Shown here: positions 61,112 through 64,000 of the stretch, one piece after another
How positions within the stretch are numbered: position 1 is the first letter of the stretch
How the letters are laid out: every line of letters begins with the position of its first letter
NCBI GenBank assembly: GCA_046295975.1
Contig: JBKBMG010000009.1
Span: forward strand, 52,045-116,044
DNA from: UBA2357 sp046295975
GTDB lineage: Bacteria; Pseudomonadota; Gammaproteobacteria; Burkholderiales; Rhodocyclaceae
Length of the DNA: 64,000 nt
Reading direction: 5' to 3'
The notes under the pieces: generated by a model
The model's database searches: none
What the model saw: the letters and a program-made list of their open reading frames with translations, nothing else
Told to the model about the DNA's origin: nothing
Made by a program: the position numbers and the translations under genes

Positions 61112-61768
61112 TTATCTAGTGGGTGGCAAGGGGGTAGTACCTTCCGCCGCAATGGGCACGGGAGGCCATAGGGGATGCGGCGGAGCAATGGGGGGTGACG
61201 GCAGGCTTTGGCCCTGGGGAGCCGGTCTCCAAGCCTTCGTACCGAGGCTCCACAGGATGTCGATGCTGCGCAGGTAGGTGACAACCTTGTGGCGTTCGTC
61301 GCTGACCAGGCCGTCAATCTCGGTCTGGTGCGGGTCGGTCGGGGGAAACGATGGCGAGCGGTCGAAGCTCAGGAGTTCGATGGGCCACACGTCGCCGTTC
61401 GGCAACCTCTTCGCGATGGCGTTCAGCTCTACCAGATACTGTTTCAGGCGCGACTCTGAATTCCAATAGAACTTGGCCGCGACCACCACATGGAGTGTGC
61501 CTTTGCGCTCGCCGATGAACTGGACAGGGGAGAGCAGGCCGGCCATGTAGATGGCTTCGACGGCTTCTATCACGCGCGTATCGTGGTCTTCGTCCCAGAT
61601 GACCGCGAAATCATGGACCTGCGGAACGGGAAGCGGATCGCGCACGACATCGAGCCATTCGGCCGTGCGGAACACGGAATAGTGGGTGCCGCGGCCCAGG
61701 CGCCCGACTGGCTCGGGTTCGTCATACAGGCAGGCGAAAAGATCTGAATAAACGGGTTGCGTCTTCAT
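61112..61768 (-). CDS. Hypothetical protein
   Basis: A 218-residue soluble protein with no recognised domain, starting MKTQPVYSDLFACLYDEPE. Coding character is good: no signal peptide, mixed alpha/beta composition (VHDFAVIWDEDHDTRVIEAV, LHVVVAAKFYWNSESRLKQY), and a Pro-rich C-terminal tail of about 35 residues. ATG 61768 has GGAGC upstream. It stands alone between gene-poor stretches, which suggests accessory DNA. No function is proposed. Confidence 0.65.
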   Translation of the reverse strand: MKTQPVYSDLFACLYDEPEPVGRLGRGTHYSVFRTAEWLDVVRDPLPVPQVHDFAVIWDEDHDTRVIEAVEAIYMAGLLSPVQFIGERKGTLHVVVAAKFYWNSESRLKQYLVELNAIAKRLPNGDVWPIELLSFDRSPSFPPTDPHQTEIDGLVSDERHKVVTYLRSIDILWSLGTKAWRPAPQGQSLPSPPIAPPHPLWPPVPIAAEGTTPLPPTR

Positions 61769-62391
61769 AGGTGCTCCGATTTCGTCGGTTGAAGTGAGGT
61801 CAGTCACTGGTGCTGGGATTTCGGCCCAGCAGCGGTTCGATCGCAAATTCTAGTCGCATGCAGCCAGGAACGCAAAGGGGCGCCTTCAGGCTATCGGGCT
61901 GCCGTGAACTGAGCCGCTGCGCGCGTCTCGGCCCTGCGGGCTTCGATCCCGGACGCCTTAGCTGCAGCCAGGGCCTTCGCTGCTCGCTGCGCTTGCCTCA
62001 ACTCGCTGTCACCGCCCTCTCCACCCACTTTCCTCGGCCCAGCTCTGCCGCTTTCTGTTCAAAAACAGTGCTGATTCGTCGCACTGTCCAGCACGACGTT
62101 GATCGTTAGCTACGAAGGTCGGTTATAGAACAGTTCGAAAGTCAGCAACGGGCGCGGAGCGCCAACTCGCCAAATGCGCGAGCTGTCGATGATTGACCGA
62201 CTCCCGGGGTAGAGTGGAGCGACGCGCTTGTAGAACACAGCTCTGAACGCCCCTTTTTCAGACGCCCCTACGCCGTTGAGTGAGTGAAGGCAAAGCCGCT
62301 AGGCGACGATGCCGGCCCGCTCATTGAGGCCACCGGTCATGGTCGCGCGACAGCCCTTGCATGCGATGTTCTGCAGTATGCCCGATGCTGA
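61769..62391. other. Gene-poor stretch
   Basis: About 620 bases without a convincing gene. No tRNA, integrase or terminal inverted repeat could be recognised. It marks the change toward the lower-GC block that ends the window. Confidence 0.5.
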
Positions 62392-63312
62392 TTACATAGG
62401 TGAATCTTGGAACTTCTGTGCTCCCTGTGTTACCGCAAACTTCTCGAAGGCGACCACCAGGGAGGGAACGAGCCGCTCACTTGCTCCCGCCGCTACGCAC
62501 AGTGCCAGCATCAGTGCCAAGGGACTGCCTTGGAACGTAATGCCGCCCATGATGAGCCCCCCTTTGATAGCAAGTGCAACAAACAAGGCGCCGACTATGC
62601 CGACTCCGATACGGCATAGTCCTTCAAACTGGTGAATGTTGCGCCCGGCGTTTGCGTCCATGACGAGCCGATTGGCTCTGCTTGTGGCCGACAGGAGTGC
62701 TCCCAGGGGCCCACAAAGTGCGCCTAGTATCACTTCAACCCCTGTGTTCCCAAGATATTTAACAAACCACGGGCGGAATAGCCACATACCCAGGACCAAC
62801 AGGATCGAGACTCCCGTGGTGATATAGGCCGCTGTGAAGTACCACTGCCAAGATACCTCCTTGTTGCGCGCCTCGAGCGTTTGCTCCGCTTCGCGCAGCA
62901 GGAGGTTTGAGGCCGACCTAGGCTGGTTGTGCATGCATTGAGCGATGGCTTCTGCAACCAATCGCCGTACACCGCACAGACGTACCTTGTCTTCGATGAA
63001 CGAGGACTGCGCCTCAAGGATTGTTGCCCGGCTGAGAACATCGCCGCAGTGTTCAGGTGGCTCGTATCCGTCCACTGAATGCCATTGAACGTCCATCTCC
63101 GAATCGAGATACACCACAAAGTCATCGGTCGCGAGAATGACGTGTTCAACGGTCTTGTTGAGCTCGGGATCATGGGACCCTTGCTTCAAGTCGTAGTGTG
63201 TGGGGCGGACCTTCCCGCTTTCCTTTGAACCAGCGAGTACATCCCCCTCTTTCTTAGCCGCCGCCTCGCTCACGGCCGAATTGCGAGAATCAGTTGCTGC
63301 TGGGTTAGGCAC
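62392..63312 (-). CDS. Membrane protein of unknown function, linked to a caspase-like gene
   Basis: 306 residues with an N-terminal soluble part (about 1-150, including VEHVILATDDFVVYLDSE), then about four transmembrane segments (YITTGVSILLVLGMWLF, VEVILGALCGPLGALLSA, IGVGIVGALFVALAIKGG, LALMLALCVAAGASERLV). A conserved-looking loop SRANRLVMDANAG lies between the second and third. Its start overlaps the end of the caspase-like gene by 43 bases, so the two form one operon. No family is recognised; GC content is visibly lower than in the rest of the window. Confidence 0.75.
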   Translation of the reverse strand: MPNPAATDSRNSAVSEAAAKKEGDVLAGSKESGKVRPTHYDLKQGSHDPELNKTVEHVILATDDFVVYLDSEMDVQWHSVDGYEPPEHCGDVLSRATILEAQSSFIEDKVRLCGVRRLVAEAIAQCMHNQPRSASNLLLREAEQTLEARNKEVSWQWYFTAAYITTGVSILLVLGMWLFRPWFVKYLGNTGVEVILGALCGPLGALLSATSRANRLVMDANAGRNIHQFEGLCRIGVGIVGALFVALAIKGGLIMGGITFQGSPLALMLALCVAAGASERLVPSLVVAFEKFAVTQGAQKFQDSPM

Positions 63313-63893
63313 TTCGGCAGAACTGCATCGGGGTTTTGCTGGTAGCCTTCGCCGGCAGCGGTGCTGATCGTCAGCGGATAAGCTTGCTCATGTGCACTTT
63401 CCACCGTCTTGAACAACAAGTCAGGCGCGATGGCTGCTGCCGAGCTCAAAAGATGCCCAAGGTAAACGGCACCATTTCCAAGGTCATAAGCAGACTGCGA
63501 CACCGAGCAAGCATAGAGCCTTACCTGTTGCGGGATGGCTTCCATGATACGCTCTTCATATCGAGCACGAAGGTCGTCGCGCCGGACTATTGAATCACTC
63601 AAATCGTCCATCGCGAAGCTCTTCACCACCTGCTCCTGGATGCGAGCTCGGCAGCAGTCGTAGATGGTGATTTGACGAGGAGCAATGTTCCAAAGCTCCG
63701 ACTCGTTGATGGTCTCACCGTCGGCGTTCAGTTCCAGCACCGTCTGGTGCGCATGGCCGCCATGGCCACTAAACAAGACGAACGCGTAGTCGATGGACTC
63801 GCTCTTCAGAAGCTTGATGCGCCCAAGAAGCTCTTGCCGACTTGGGTTCCTCAGTTCAACAATTTCTGGGGGGAGCCAGCCCAATCCTCTCAA
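63270..63893 (-). CDS. Caspase-like (peptidase C14) protein, N-terminus incomplete
   Basis: Caspase-fold cysteine protease of 207 residues from a TTG at 63893. The catalytic pair is visible: His44 in LFSGHGG and Cys81 in IYDCCRA, each in the family context (DYAFVLFSGHG; ITIYDCCR). The first beta strand and helix normally preceding the LGW segment (a GINxY-type start) are missing. Upstream, a GTG with an AAGGAG site reads 17 codons and meets an in-frame TGA before TTG 63893. The gene is therefore 5'-truncated or damaged, or truly starts at TTG. It is followed by a membrane-protein gene in an overlapping unit. Confidence 0.75.
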   Translation of the reverse strand: MRGLGWLPPEIVELRNPSRQELLGRIKLLKSESIDYAFVLFSGHGGHAHQTVLELNADGETINESELWNIAPRQITIYDCCRARIQEQVVKSFAMDDLSDSIVRRDDLRARYEERIMEAIPQQVRLYACSVSQSAYDLGNGAVYLGHLLSSAAAIAPDLLFKTVESAHEQAYPLTISTAAGEGYQQNPDAVLPKCLTQQQLILAIRP

Positions 63894-64000
63894 CTTAGCA
63901 CTTTGTCATTGACTTAAGATGGGACTTTCACGCGCCCAATTTCGATGCGATAATACCACTCTAACTCCTTGTTTAATATAGGCTTTTCTATGACGGCCTA

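Noticed and set aside
1..64000. tRNA, rRNA, riboswitch or prophage genes
   Set aside because: None could be recognised by eye on either strand; a tRNA or covariance-model scan would be needed to exclude them fully.

Overview
The window is chromosomal DNA of a GC-rich, respiratory, denitrifying Gram-negative bacterium. A cytochrome cd1 nitrite reductase gene, a Burkholderia/Neisseria-type trimeric porin, a complete type II secretion operon and TRAP and tripartite tricarboxylate (Bug-type) transporters together point to a betaproteobacterium, most likely Rhodocyclales (Thauera/Azoarcus/Aromatoleum-like). That placement is inference from gene content; there is no rRNA or tRNA gene to confirm it.

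Layout. 0.2-4.4 kb: nitrite respiration (nirS, a c551-type cytochrome, tetraheme NirT, a heme-binding periplasmic protein, a very small peptide gene), with two FNR/DNR-type boxes. 4.7-8.6 kb: two divergent L,D-transpeptidases and an MscS channel. 8.7-10.9 kb: a Tat-exported PhoX phosphatase behind a candidate Pho box. 11.1-22.7 kb: gspC-D-E-F-G-H-I-J-K-L-M-N, closed by an overlapping rhombosortase gene. 23.0-26.3 kb: a porin and, convergent to it, a subtilisin-like protease ending in a GlyGly-CTERM signal, the expected client of both rhombosortase and the secretion system. 26.6-28.8 kb: glutathione reductase and a VapC/Phd-type toxin-antitoxin pair. 29.2-34.7 kb: a DeoR-controlled ABC importer with a metallophosphodiesterase. 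35.0-41.1 kb: a TRAP transporter in one operon with a degradative-type (class II) HMG-CoA reductase, divergent from a MocR regulator; this looks like a mevalonate uptake and catabolism locus. 41.5 kb: an IPTL-CTERM protein. 42.3-59.9 kb: a large hexuronate/aldarate locus on the minus strand (gudD, garR, garL, gudX, tctCBA, udh, dctPQM, lactonase, garD) with a divergent FadR-type regulator and an AEC permease.

In the aldarate locus the genes form an almost complete oxidative route: uronate import, uronate dehydrogenase (Udh), lactonase, glucarate and galactarate dehydratases (GudD, GarD), 5-keto-4-deoxyglucarate aldolase (GarL) to pyruvate plus tartronate semialdehyde, and reduction to glycerate (GarR).

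60-64 kb is a different kind of DNA: a frameshifted hicB fused to an IS91-family transposase tail, gene-poor debris, an orphan gene, then a lower-GC two-gene unit (caspase-like protease plus multi-TM membrane protein) that is a candidate stress or defence module.

The window is rich in small repeats. They include a MITE-like element with perfect 15-bp terminal inverted repeats (two copies, both inside the aldarate operon), a dispersed palindromic family, one copy of which has become the N-terminal leader of GspK, a three-copy intergenic element of about 110 bp with a conserved hairpin, and short tandem arrays at the transporter genes.
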